Of a stretch of 9,747 bases of DNA, positions 1 through 6,132 are shown one piece after another (positions within the stretch are counted from its first letter, which is position 1; each line of letters opens with the position of its first letter). The position numbers and the translations under genes were made by a program. Source of the DNA: Pseudomonadota bacterium (GTDB lineage Bacteria; Pseudomonadota; Alphaproteobacteria; Reyranellales; Reyranellaceae); assembly GCA_023386865.1 (NCBI GenBank), contig JAEWIV010000490.1, positions 1-9,747 of the forward strand, written 5' to 3'. The notes beneath the pieces were generated by a model. That model was not told the DNA's origin. It was given only the letters and a program-made list of their open reading frames with translations, and made no database searches.

Positions 1-563
1 CCCTTCAGGCGCAGGCCGACGATGGCGGCGAGGCCGACGGGCCCGCAGCCCACGACCAGCGGGACATCGTCGCCGGCGAGCGCCGCCTTCTCGACGGCAT
101 GGATGCCGACGGCCAGGGGCTCCGTCAGCGCGGCATGGTCGGCGGGAAGGCCGTTGGGCACTTCCAGGAGCAGAGGCGCCGCCAGCACCATGCGTTCGGC
201 GTAGCCGCCCGGATAGTCGTTGGAATAGCCCACGGTGGTCCGCAGGTCTGGTCCCAGCGGCATGACCGGCATGGAGACGGCACGCGCCCCGGGCCGCAGC
301 CGGCGCTCGGTGTCGGCGCCGTACTCCAGGACCTCGCAGCAGAATTCGTGGCCGAACACGACGTCACGCGAGAGATCCATGGGGATGCGGCCGGACACGC
401 GCTTGGACATCTCGACCATGCGCGGCGCGTGCTGGGCGGCATGGAGATCCGAGCCGCAGATGCCGCAGGCGAGGGTGCGGACGAGGACCTGCCCTGGACC
501 CGGCCTGGGCTCGGGGATGTCGCCGACGACGATGTCGCCGCCGCGGAAGACCGCCGCCTTCAT
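1..563 (-). CDS. Zinc-type medium-chain alcohol dehydrogenase, C-terminus off the left edge
   Basis: Probable NAD(P)-dependent oxidation of an alcohol to a carbonyl compound in the cytoplasm; substrate unknown. About 187 residues are visible and the frame stays open to position 1. The N-terminal GroES-like fold carries the catalytic zinc signature: GICGSDLH with Cys36, GHE with His72-Glu73, and Glu148 in a TEP motif. The Rossmann glycine motif GCGPVGLAA follows at 172-180, where the visible part nearly ends. Odd: residues 90-115, where many family members carry the four-cysteine structural zinc loop, contain no cysteine, so the structural zinc is probably absent, as in several MDR subfamilies. 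The ATG at 563-561 overlaps the TGA of the upstream hydrolase (ATGA), implying translational coupling and one transcript with it. The family is clear; which alcohol or threonine/sorbitol dehydrogenase-like subgroup cannot be told. Confidence 0.9.
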   Translation of the reverse strand, partial: MKAAVFRGGDIVVGDIPEPRPGPGQVLVRTLACGICGSDLHAAQHAPRMVEMSKRVSGRIPMDLSRDVVFGHEFCCEVLEYGADTERRLRPGARAVSMPVMPLGPDLRTTVGYSNDYPGGYAERMVLAAPLLLEVPNGLPADHAALTEPLAVGIHAVEKAALAGDDVPLVVGCGPVGLAAIVGLRLK

Positions 564-1447
564 TTGATGAAGTCCCGCGTCGTGTCGAGGAAGTCGTGCA
601 GCCGGTCGTGGTGAACCCAGTGCCCGGCCTGGTCGAACTCGATCACCTCGGCGTTCTTGAAGTGCTTCAGGCGGCCGTCCTTCTCCGGATTGGAGGCCCA
701 GCTCTCCTTGCCATAGATCAGGAGCGTCGGGCAGACGATCTCCGACCACAGCTCCTCGATGGCGCGATAGCTCATGTCGTAAGGCGGCCAGGCGCGGACG
801 TAGTTGTCGAACTTCCAGCTGTAGGTGCCATCCTCGTTCTGGTTGACGCCCTGCTCCGTCAGGTGCCGCGCCTGCTCGGCCGACAGGTGCGCGTTCTCGT
901 CCTGCATGCGCTTGAAGGCGTCCTCGATGGAGGGGTAGCGCCGCGGCAGGCGGCCCGAGAGCTTGCGCTGCTCGGCCACCCATTCGCGCATGCGCTCGCT
1001 CATGGGCTTGTCGCGGCGCTCGGCGATCACCTTGGGCGACGGACCCAGCCCCTCGATGGCCACCAGCTTGCGCACCTTCTCGGGAAAGATGCCGGCATAG
1101 CGCAGGCAGATGTTGCCGCCCAGGGAATGGGCGACGATGGTCACCGGCGCCAATCCCTGCTGATGAACGAGCTGGTCGAGATCGTAGATGTAGGACGACA
1201 TGGCGTAGTTGCCGTCCGGCGACCAGTTGCTGTCGCCGTGCCCGCGCAGGTCGGGGCAGATGATGTGCCAGTCGTCGCGCAGCGCCTGGGCCACCCAGTC
1301 CCAGTTCCGGCAGTGGTCGCGGCCGCCATGCACCAGCAGGAGCGGCGGCGCCTCGGGATTGCCCCAGTCGACATAGTGCAGGCGCAGGCGCTGGGAGAAA
1401 TAGTGCCTGGACGTCGGTCCCGGCATGCCGTTGAGAGAAGAGGTCAT
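560..1447 (-). CDS. Alpha/beta-hydrolase fold enzyme
   Basis: Serine-type hydrolase of 295 residues, a normal length for the single-domain family that includes C-C bond (meta-cleavage product) hydrolases, esterases and epoxide hydrolases. Visible are the oxyanion motif HGGRD (40-44), the strand-turn PDLRGHGDS (65-73), the nucleophile elbow AHSLGG with Ser108, and the C-terminal GHWVHHDR with catalytic His276. The acid is less clear: Glu248 in YGKES sits where an Asp is usual. No signal peptide is seen, so it is likely cytoplasmic. The ATG at 1447 has GAAGG three bases upstream (1455-1451) and is preceded by a good promoter at 1554-1526. It is the first gene of an operon with the downstream dehydrogenase and is divergent from the Rieske/GS-like operon, suggesting a shared pathway, perhaps ester, amide or ring-cleavage product hydrolysis. 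The substrate cannot be read from sequence. Confidence 0.88.
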   Translation of the reverse strand: MTSSLNGMPGPTSRHYFSQRLRLHYVDWGNPEAPPLLLVHGGRDHCRNWDWVAQALRDDWHIICPDLRGHGDSNWSPDGNYAMSSYIYDLDQLVHQQGLAPVTIVAHSLGGNICLRYAGIFPEKVRKLVAIEGLGPSPKVIAERRDKPMSERMREWVAEQRKLSGRLPRRYPSIEDAFKRMQDENAHLSAEQARHLTEQGVNQNEDGTYSWKFDNYVRAWPPYDMSYRAIEELWSEIVCPTLLIYGKESWASNPEKDGRLKHFKNAEVIEFDQAGHWVHHDRLHDFLDTTRDFIK

Positions 1448-1525
1448 GGACCTTCTATAGACCGGCGTTCCAGACGAGCAATCCCCTGACCTGTGCCTGC
1501 CAGGCGAGAGCGGCAGCCTATGACT

Positions 1526-1554
1526 ATAATAACTATAGTTCTTCTTCCCGTCAA
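1526..1554 (-). promoter_or_regulatory. Sigma-70-type promoter of the hydrolase-dehydrogenase operon
   Basis: On the minus strand TTGACG (1554-1549) is followed, after exactly 17 bases, by TATTAT (1531-1526). Each hexamer differs from consensus at one position and the spacing is ideal. Transcription should begin near 1519, leaving a leader of about 70 bases before the hydrolase ATG at 1447. The spacer contains a perfect palindrome ending against the -10 hexamer, which suggests repression by a bound regulator. Confidence 0.6.
1531..1540. promoter_or_regulatory. Palindromic operator candidate inside the minus-strand promoter
   Basis: AACTATAGTT is a perfect 10-bp palindrome lying between the -35 and -10 hexamers of the hydrolase promoter, overlapping the first base of the -10. 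A partial repeat, ACTATA, lies at 1523-1528, nine bases from the ACTATA in the palindrome (1532-1537). The position fits a repressor site. The protein family that would bind it cannot be told. Confidence 0.4.
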
Positions 1555-1561
1555 GGAAGTA

Positions 1562-1589
1562 CTGAAGTGAGATCGATCGGCAATATAAT
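1562..1589 (+). promoter_or_regulatory. Possible plus-strand promoter for the Rieske/GS-like operon
   Basis: A perfect TATAAT sits at 1584-1589. The best -35 partner is CTGAAG at 1562-1567 with a 16-base spacer, matching TTGACA at only three positions, so activation by a bound regulator might be needed. Transcription would begin near 1596 and give a long leader of about 165 bases that includes the palindromes at 1691-1713. It is the best plus-strand candidate seen, but weak. Confidence 0.3.
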
Positions 1590-1690
1590 TCTTTCGCACC
1601 GTAAGAGGCCTTGAGACCGTTGCCAGCAGTGCTGTCAAATCACGGCCAGCTCGACCCGGAGCACCGGCAGGACCAAGGCAGGATGAATGA

Positions 1691-1713
1691 TCCATATGGA
1701 ACGAATGTTCGTT
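1691..1713. promoter_or_regulatory. Tandem palindromes, TetR-like operator candidate
   Basis: TCCATATGGA (1691-1700) is a perfect 10-bp palindrome. It shares its last base with a second one, AACGAA-TG-TTCGTT (1700-1713), with six-base perfect arms and a two-base centre. The second has the length and GAACG/CGTTC-like content often seen in TetR/AcrR-family operators; that family assignment is inference. The pair lies about 50 bases before the Rieske start codon and could block transcription of that operon. Confidence 0.42.
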
Positions 1714-1746
1714 AAGGTAACACGCCGCCTTGTCCTATAGTCGCCC

Positions 1747-1752
1747 GGAGGA
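1747..1752 (+). promoter_or_regulatory. Ribosome binding site fixing the Rieske start
   Basis: GGAGGA lies 10 bases before the ATG at 1763. This decides the start in favour of 1763 (444 residues) over the in-frame TTG at 1730, which has no such site and would add eleven residues unlike the usual start of the family. Confidence 0.75.
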
Positions 1753-1762
1753 CGCAGCCGCC

Positions 1763-3097
1763 ATGATGAGCCCCGAGCAGAACGACCTGATCACCCGCGT
1801 CGGCCCCGGCACGAGGTGCGGCGCGCTGATGCGTCATTACTGGCATCCGGTCGCCCTGACCGACGAATTGCCCGACGAGCGCCCGGCCAAGGCCGTCCGC
1901 GTTCTCGGCCAGGATTTCGTGCTGTTCCGCGACGAGCGCGGCCGCCACGGCCTGCTCGACCGCGGTTGCCCGCATCGGGGCGCCGATCTCGCCTACGGCC
2001 GCCTGGAGGATGGCGGCCTGCGCTGCCTGTTCCACGGCTGGCTGTTCGACGTCGACGGCAAATGCCTGGAGACCCCGGCCGAGCCCGACGGCAGCGTGCT
2101 CTGCCAGCGCGTGCGACAGAAGAGCTATCCGGTCGTGGTCAAGAACGGCATCATCTTCGCCTGGCTGGGCGAAGGCGAGGCTCCGGCCTTCCCGGACTTC
2201 GACTGCTTCCTGGCGCCCGGCACCCACGCCTTCGCGTTCAAGGGCATGATCGACTGCAACTGGCTGCAGGCGCTGGAGGTGGGCATCGATCCCGCCCATG
2301 CCTCGTACCTGCACCGCTTCTACGAGGACGAGGATCCGTCGGGCGAGGCCTACGGCAAGCAGTTCCGCGCCAACTCCGCCGATTCGAACATCCCGATGAG
2401 CCGCATGATGCGCGAGTACGCGCGGCCGACCATCGACGTCGAGGGCACCGACTACGGGCTGCGCCTTTTCACCTTGCGCAGGATCAGCGAGAAGCACACG
2501 CACGTGCGCGTGACCAATCTCGTCTTCCCCTATGCCTTCGTGATCCCGATGAGCACGGAGATGACGATCACCCAGTGGCATGTGCCGATCGATGATACGT
2601 CGTGCTACTGGTATGCGATCTTCACCAGCTTCGGCAGGCCGGTCGATCACCAGCAGATGCGCGAGCAGCGGCTGAAGCTCTACGAGCTGCCGGATTACAA
2701 GCCGCGCATCGGCCGGCAGAACAACTACGGCTACGACATCGCCGAGCAGAAGACCCAGACCTTCACCGGCATGGGCTTCGACATCAACGTGCACGATCAA
2801 TGGGCGATCGAGAGCCAGGGCCGCATCCAGGACCGCACCAAGGAGCATCTCGGCTACAGCGACAAGGCGATCGTCGCCTATCGCCGCCTGCTGCTGTCGG
2901 CGATCGGCCAGGTCGGCCGCGGCGAGAAGCCGCCGATGTGGCTCGACGCGGCGCGCGCCGCCACCATCCGCGGCCCGGCGACCGTCGACGGCATGGGGCC
3001 GAGCGAGGGCTGGGAATCCTACTGGAAGGAATTCGACGAGCGTCGCCGCAAGGAGTCGAGCTGGGCGGCGCACACGCGTTCGCCTCTGGTGGCCTAG
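1763..3097 (+). CDS. Rieske non-heme iron oxygenase, phthalate 4,5-dioxygenase-like alpha subunit
   Basis: Terminal oxygenase of 444 residues that would use O2 and electrons from a separate reductase to hydroxylate or demethylate an organic substrate. The Rieske [2Fe-2S] site is complete: Cys69-Pro-His71 and Cys88-x2-His91, followed by GWLFD. The catalytic domain opens with NWLQALEVGIDPAHASYLH, giving the bridging Asp176 and iron ligands His179 and His184; Asp345 in HDQWAIES is the likely third ligand. The tail QGRIQDRTKEHLGYSD is typical of the single-component phthalate-dioxygenase branch, not the alpha-beta ring-hydroxylating dioxygenases. No beta subunit or reductase lies nearby. The gene starts the plus-strand operon and ends four bases before the GS-like ligase, so the two are surely co-expressed. 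Substrate is unknown; the neighbour suggests an amine or a glutamylated amine. Confidence 0.93.
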   Translation: MMSPEQNDLITRVGPGTRCGALMRHYWHPVALTDELPDERPAKAVRVLGQDFVLFRDERGRHGLLDRGCPHRGADLAYGRLEDGGLRCLFHGWLFDVDGKCLETPAEPDGSVLCQRVRQKSYPVVVKNGIIFAWLGEGEAPAFPDFDCFLAPGTHAFAFKGMIDCNWLQALEVGIDPAHASYLHRFYEDEDPSGEAYGKQFRANSADSNIPMSRMMREYARPTIDVEGTDYGLRLFTLRRISEKHTHVRVTNLVFPYAFVIPMSTEMTITQWHVPIDDTSCYWYAIFTSFGRPVDHQQMREQRLKLYELPDYKPRIGRQNNYGYDIAEQKTQTFTGMGFDINVHDQWAIESQGRIQDRTKEHLGYSDKAIVAYRRLLLSAIGQVGRGEKPPMWLDAARAATIRGPATVDGMGPSEGWESYWKEFDERRRKESSWAAHTRSPLVA

Positions 3098-3101
3098 CCG
3101 C

Positions 3102-4541
3102 ATGACCCTGGTCGAACGGGCCGGTCTGTGGACGGACGAACGCAGGACGGCAACGCGCGAAGCCGAGCGCCGCATCCAGGCCGGCGAAATGTCGGTCGTG
3201 CGGCTGGCCTTCGCCGACCAGCACGGCGTGCTGCGCGGCAAGACCTTTGCCGCGAGCGAGATCGACGCCGCCCTGAAGAACGGCGTCGGCTTCTCGGCCA
3301 CCATGTTGTTGAAGGACACCGCCCATCGCACCGTGTTCCCGGTCTGGCAACCCGGCGCGGGCTTCGGGATGAAGGAGCTGGAAGGCGCTGCCGACGTGCT
3401 GATGTTGCCCGATCCCACGACGTTCCGGGCGCTGCCCTGGGCGCCGCATTCGGGCTGGATGCTGTGCGACATCTTCTTCGCCGACGGCCGGCCGATGCCG
3501 CTCGACACGCGCCACGTCTACAAGCGCGCGCTGAAGGCGCTGGCCGATCGCGGTTACGACTTGTTCGCCGGCCTGGAAGTCGAGTTCCATCTGTTCAAGC
3601 TGGAGAAAACCAAGCTCGGCATCGGCGATGCCGGCCAACCCGGCCACCCGGGCGAGGCGCCCGACGTGTCGCTCCTGAACCAGGGCTACCAGTACCTGAC
3701 CGAGCAGCGTTACGACGAGATGGACCCCATCCTGGAGATCCTGCGCACCAACATCGTCGATCTCGGCCTGCCGCTGCGCTCCATCGAGGTCGAGTTCGGG
3801 CCGAGCCAGGTCGAGTTCACCTTCCGCGCCGGCACCGGCCTGGAGCCGGCCGACGCCATGGTGCTGTTCAGAAGCGCCGCCAAGCAGATCGCCCAGCGCC
3901 ACGGCTATCACCTCACCTTCATGTGCCGGCCGCGGCTCGCCAATGTCATGTCGAGCGGCTGGCACCTGCACCAGTCGCTGAAGGACCGCAAGACCCACGC
4001 CAACGCCTTCATGGACGGGCGTGAGCCGCTGTCGCCGCTCGGCATGCACTACATGGCCGGCCTGCTGCAGCACGCGCGCGGCGCCGCGGCGTTCTCGACG
4101 CCGACGCTCAACGGCTACAAGCGCTACCGCCCCTTCTCGCTGGCGCCCGACCATGCGGTCTGGGGCCAGGACAATCGCGGCGTCATGGTGCGCGTGCTGG
4201 GCGGCCCGGGCGATCCCGCCACCCACCTGGAGAACCGCGTCGGCGAGCCCGCCGCCAATCCCTATCTTTACATGGCGAGCCAGATCGTGAGCGGCCTCGA
4301 CGGGCTCGACCGCAAGCTCGACCCCGGTCCGTCGGCCGACACGCCCTATGGCAGCAACGCGCCGGCTCTGCCGCGCTCGCTCGCGGAGGCGCTGGCTGCG
4401 CTCCAGGAGGACAAGGCGTTGCGTGCCGGCTTCGGCGACTTCTTCGTCGATTACTATCTCAGGCTGAAGCAGGCCGAGATCGACCGCTTCGAATCCGAGG
4501 TCAGCGACTGGGAGCAGCGCGAATACTTCTCCCTGTTCTGA
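3102..4541 (+). CDS. Glutamine synthetase-like ligase (probable gamma-glutamylamide synthetase)
   Basis: An ATP-dependent ligase of 479 residues with a full GS fold. The N-terminal beta-grasp (about 20-130) is followed by the catalytic domain with the metal and substrate residues Glu159 and Glu161 (LEVEF), Glu231 and Glu238 (VEFGPSQVEF), His288 and His290 (GWHLHQSL), Arg341 (NGYKR), Arg359 (WGQDNR), Arg364, and Glu377-x-Arg379 with NPYLY at 386-390. Spacing among these C-terminal residues matches GS I. The flexible-loop Glu (327 in Salmonella GS) is Leu347 here (SLAP), and the Asp50-type ammonium residue in FDGSS is not seen near residues 63-70. GS-like enzymes that join glutamate to amines (PuuA, IpuC, TdnQ/AtdA1 families) also diverge at these sites. 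With the Rieske gene upstream, I infer gamma-glutamylation of an organic amine. A nitrogen-assimilating GS is unlikely. Confidence 0.88.
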   Translation: MTLVERAGLWTDERRTATREAERRIQAGEMSVVRLAFADQHGVLRGKTFAASEIDAALKNGVGFSATMLLKDTAHRTVFPVWQPGAGFGMKELEGAADVLMLPDPTTFRALPWAPHSGWMLCDIFFADGRPMPLDTRHVYKRALKALADRGYDLFAGLEVEFHLFKLEKTKLGIGDAGQPGHPGEAPDVSLLNQGYQYLTEQRYDEMDPILEILRTNIVDLGLPLRSIEVEFGPSQVEFTFRAGTGLEPADAMVLFRSAAKQIAQRHGYHLTFMCRPRLANVMSSGWHLHQSLKDRKTHANAFMDGREPLSPLGMHYMAGLLQHARGAAAFSTPTLNGYKRYRPFSLAPDHAVWGQDNRGVMVRVLGGPGDPATHLENRVGEPAANPYLYMASQIVSGLDGLDRKLDPGPSADTPYGSNAPALPRSLAEALAALQEDKALRAGFGDFFVDYYLRLKQAEIDRFESEVSDWEQREYFSLF

Positions 4542-4549
4542 CGGCGTTA

Positions 4550-4573
4550 AGAGGTCCCGTGCTCGGGACCTTT
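4550..4573 (+). terminator. Hairpin terminator after the Rieske/GS-like operon
   Basis: AGGTCCCG (4552-4559) and CGGGACCT (4564-4571) form a perfect 8-bp stem around the four-base loop TGCT, extendable by a G-U and an A-U pair. It begins 10 bases after the GS-like stop codon. Only three T follow from 4571, so the U-tract is short and termination may be partial. Confidence 0.55.
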
Positions 4574-4604
4574 AGAGGCTACACACCGCTCCCCATATAG
4601 GAGC

Positions 4605-5636
4605 ATGTTCGACTTCCAGCCTCTCCTCGTCTCCGACGAGCTCAGCCCGTCGGAAGCAAGTATCCCATCGGAAACCAGCCGGGACGATCGGCCCCTGTTC
4701 GACGCCTATTCCCAGGCGGTGGTCGATGTCGTCGAGCTGGTGGGCTCGGCGGTCGTCCGGGTCGAAACTCCGCCCGACCGCCAGAAGCGCCAGCGCGGCG
4801 GCACCGGCTCGGGCGTCGTGATATCGCCCGACGGCCTGGTGCTGACCAACAGCCACGTCGTGCAGGGCGCCGCCGCCGTGCGGCTGGCGCTGGCCGACAC
4901 GCGCACCGTCAAGGCGCGCGTGCTGGGCGACGATCCGCACACCGACCTTGCGTTGCTGCGCGTGGTCGACGACGTGTCGCTGCCAGCGGCCAGGCTCGGC
5001 AATTCCAAGGAGCTGCGCCGAGGCCAGCTCGTGGTCGCCATCGGCAAACCGCTGGGCTTCGAATCGACGGTGACCGCAGGCGTCGTCTCCGCACTCGGCC
5101 GCTCGCTGCGTTCCTACAGCGGCCGGCTGATCGACGACGTCATCCAGACCGACGCCGCGCTCAATCCCGGCAATTCCGGCGGCCCGCTGGTTTCCTCGCG
5201 GGGCGAGGTCATCGGTATCAACACCGCCGTGATCGCCGGCACGCAAGGCATCTGCTTCGCCGTCGCCAGCAACACGGCGAGCCACGTCGTGAGCGAGATC
5301 GTGCGCCACGGCCGGGTGCGCCGCGCCTTCATCGGCGTCGCCGGCCAGACCGTGCCATTGCCGCGCCGGCTCGCCCTTGCGCTGGGGCTCGAGCAGGCGC
5401 ACGGCGTGGCGATCGCCAGCCTCGAGCCCGACAGCCCTGCCGCCAGGGCCGGCCTTCAGGCGGGCAACATCGTGCTCGCGCTGGACGGCGAGCCGGTGAC
5501 CGGCGCCGATGATCTGGTGCGGCTGTTGGGCGGGACGCGAATCGGCGTCGCCACATCTTTCACCGTCATTGCCGGCAGGGAGCTCAGGCACTTAGTCGTG
5601 TTGCCGGCGGAGCGCACCGAAGGACAAGGCAAATGA
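4605..5636 (+). CDS. HtrA/DegP-type S1C serine protease with one PDZ domain
   Basis: Trypsin-like quality-control protease of 343 residues. The triad is complete: His84 in TNSHVV, Asp114 in HTDLALL, Ser191 in NPGNSGGPL. A single PDZ domain occupies about 245-335 (begins AFIGVAG; ligand-groove region near GVAIASLEPDSPAARAGL). It is shorter than DegP, which has two PDZ domains. Odd: the first 30 residues are acidic and Ser/Pro-rich with no hydrophobic stretch, so no signal peptide or membrane anchor is evident; either it acts in the cytoplasm or the true start differs. The ATG at 4605 has AGGAG only one base upstream, too close for an ideal ribosome site, and no nearby in-frame ATG is better. 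It follows a terminator by about 30 bases and overlaps cutA by ATGA, so those two are coupled. Confidence 0.88.
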   Translation: MFDFQPLLVSDELSPSEASIPSETSRDDRPLFDAYSQAVVDVVELVGSAVVRVETPPDRQKRQRGGTGSGVVISPDGLVLTNSHVVQGAAAVRLALADTRTVKARVLGDDPHTDLALLRVVDDVSLPAARLGNSKELRRGQLVVAIGKPLGFESTVTAGVVSALGRSLRSYSGRLIDDVIQTDAALNPGNSGGPLVSSRGEVIGINTAVIAGTQGICFAVASNTASHVVSEIVRHGRVRRAFIGVAGQTVPLPRRLALALGLEQAHGVAIASLEPDSPAARAGLQAGNIVLALDGEPVTGADDLVRLLGGTRIGVATSFTVIAGRELRHLVVLPAERTEGQGK

Positions 5637-5947
5637 AGCCCATCGCCGTCGTCACCACCGTCGCCAACCGCGAAGACGCGCACCGCCTCGCGCGCACGCT
5701 GGTCGAGCGCAAGCTCGCGGCGTGCGCGCAGATCTCGGAAATCGAGAGCATCTATCGCTGGCAGGGCGAGGTGCAGCAGGAGCGCGAGCTGCGGGTGCTG
5801 TTCAAGACGACCGACGAACGCTACGCCCTGGTCGAGAGCACACTCCGCGAGCTGCATCCCTACGAGCTTCCCGCGATCCACGCCTTCGCCTTCGAGCACG
5901 TCCATCCGGCCTATGCCGAATGGATCTCGGAGAATGCCGGCGGCTGA
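5633..5947 (+). CDS. cutA: CutA divalent-cation tolerance protein
   Basis: Small trimeric protein of 104 residues, the usual length for CutA, a PII-like fold linked to copper and other divalent metal tolerance though its true role is unsettled. Diagnostic features are the early VVTTVANREDAHRLAR (6-21), KLAACAQI (27-34), IYRWQGEV (40-47), FKTT (57-60) and HPYELPAI (75-82). The ATG lies inside the protease stop region (ATGA), so translation is probably coupled to the protease gene. It is the last gene of this two-gene unit and is followed by a GC-rich hairpin. Confidence 0.95.
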   Translation: MKPIAVVTTVANREDAHRLARTLVERKLAACAQISEIESIYRWQGEVQQERELRVLFKTTDERYALVESTLRELHPYELPAIHAFAFEHVHPAYAEWISENAGG

Positions 5948-5952
5948 TCCGG

Positions 5953-5980
5953 CCGGCGGTCCTCGACACGCGACCGCCGG
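5953..5980 (+). terminator. GC-rich hairpin after cutA
   Basis: CCGGCGGTC (5953-5961) pairs perfectly with GACCGCCGG (5972-5980) across a ten-base loop, six bases after the cutA stop. No U-tract follows, so it may act as a Rho-linked or RNA-stabilising 3' hairpin and not as a classic terminator. Confidence 0.4.
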
Positions 5981-6009
5981 GCGGCCCAGCGACCGGAACC
6001 GGCAGCCAT

Positions 6010-6045
6010 TTGACATTGACGCATGCTGCTGGCGCGAGAGACACT
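6010..6045 (+). promoter_or_regulatory. Possible promoter of the 1001-residue gene
   Basis: TTGACA (6010-6015) is immediately followed by TTGACG (6016-6021), two good -35 hexamers in direct repeat. No good -10 lies at the right distance; GACACT at 6040-6045 after the second hexamer is the best match, and alphaproteobacterial -10 boxes can be weak. It falls in the 185-bp gap before the large gene, where a promoter is expected. Confidence 0.28.
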
Positions 6046-6132
6046 GTCGCGTCGATTGTCTGCCTCGATCTTGTCCTGCTCGCGCGGCGCAGCGATGTGT
6101 ATGCCGGCTTTGTCACTTGTCGTGGGGACCCG

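Larger units (their letters stand above)
1448..1762. other. Divergent control region between two catabolic operons
   Basis: This 315-bp stretch has no convincing gene and is visibly richer in A and T than its surroundings. It separates two oppositely transcribed operons and so must hold both promoters. It contains a strong-looking minus-strand promoter (1554-1526), a palindrome within that promoter (1531-1540), three copies of the hexamer CTATAG (1455-1460, 1533-1538, 1735-1740), an isolated TATAAT on the plus strand (1584-1589), a GATCGATC (1571-1578), and two adjacent palindromes (1691-1700 and 1700-1713) shortly before the Rieske gene. No regulator gene lies in the window. Confidence 0.75.

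Noticed and set aside
1489..1507. Sigma-54 type promoter (TGGCAG on the minus strand)
   Set aside because: No GC element lies at the required spacing.
1444..1695. 83-codon minus-strand frame in the control region
   Set aside because: It runs through the predicted promoter and palindromes, has no ribosome site or motif, and overlaps the hydrolase start.
1712..1741. Promoter TTAAGG-18-TATAGT just before the Rieske gene
   Set aside because: The -35 match is poor and transcription would begin near 1748, inside the ribosome site, leaving almost no leader.
1730..1762. TTG start at 1730 for the Rieske gene
   Set aside because: No ribosome site precedes it, while GGAGGA is well placed for the ATG at 1763, and the added residues do not look like family sequence.
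1712..3508. 598-codon minus-strand frame opposite the Rieske and GS-like genes
   Set aside because: Both plus-strand genes have complete family motifs; the antisense translation is Ala/Val/Arg/His-rich with no recognisable domain.
2784..4226. 480-codon minus-strand frame opposite the GS-like gene
   Set aside because: Shadow of a well-supported gene, with low-complexity Arg/Ala composition.
5722..6132. Upstream extension of the large gene by 137 codons
   Set aside because: It overlaps cutA in another frame, and the added translation is Arg/Ala-rich shadow sequence; the ATG at 6133 has its own ribosome-site-like GGGGA.
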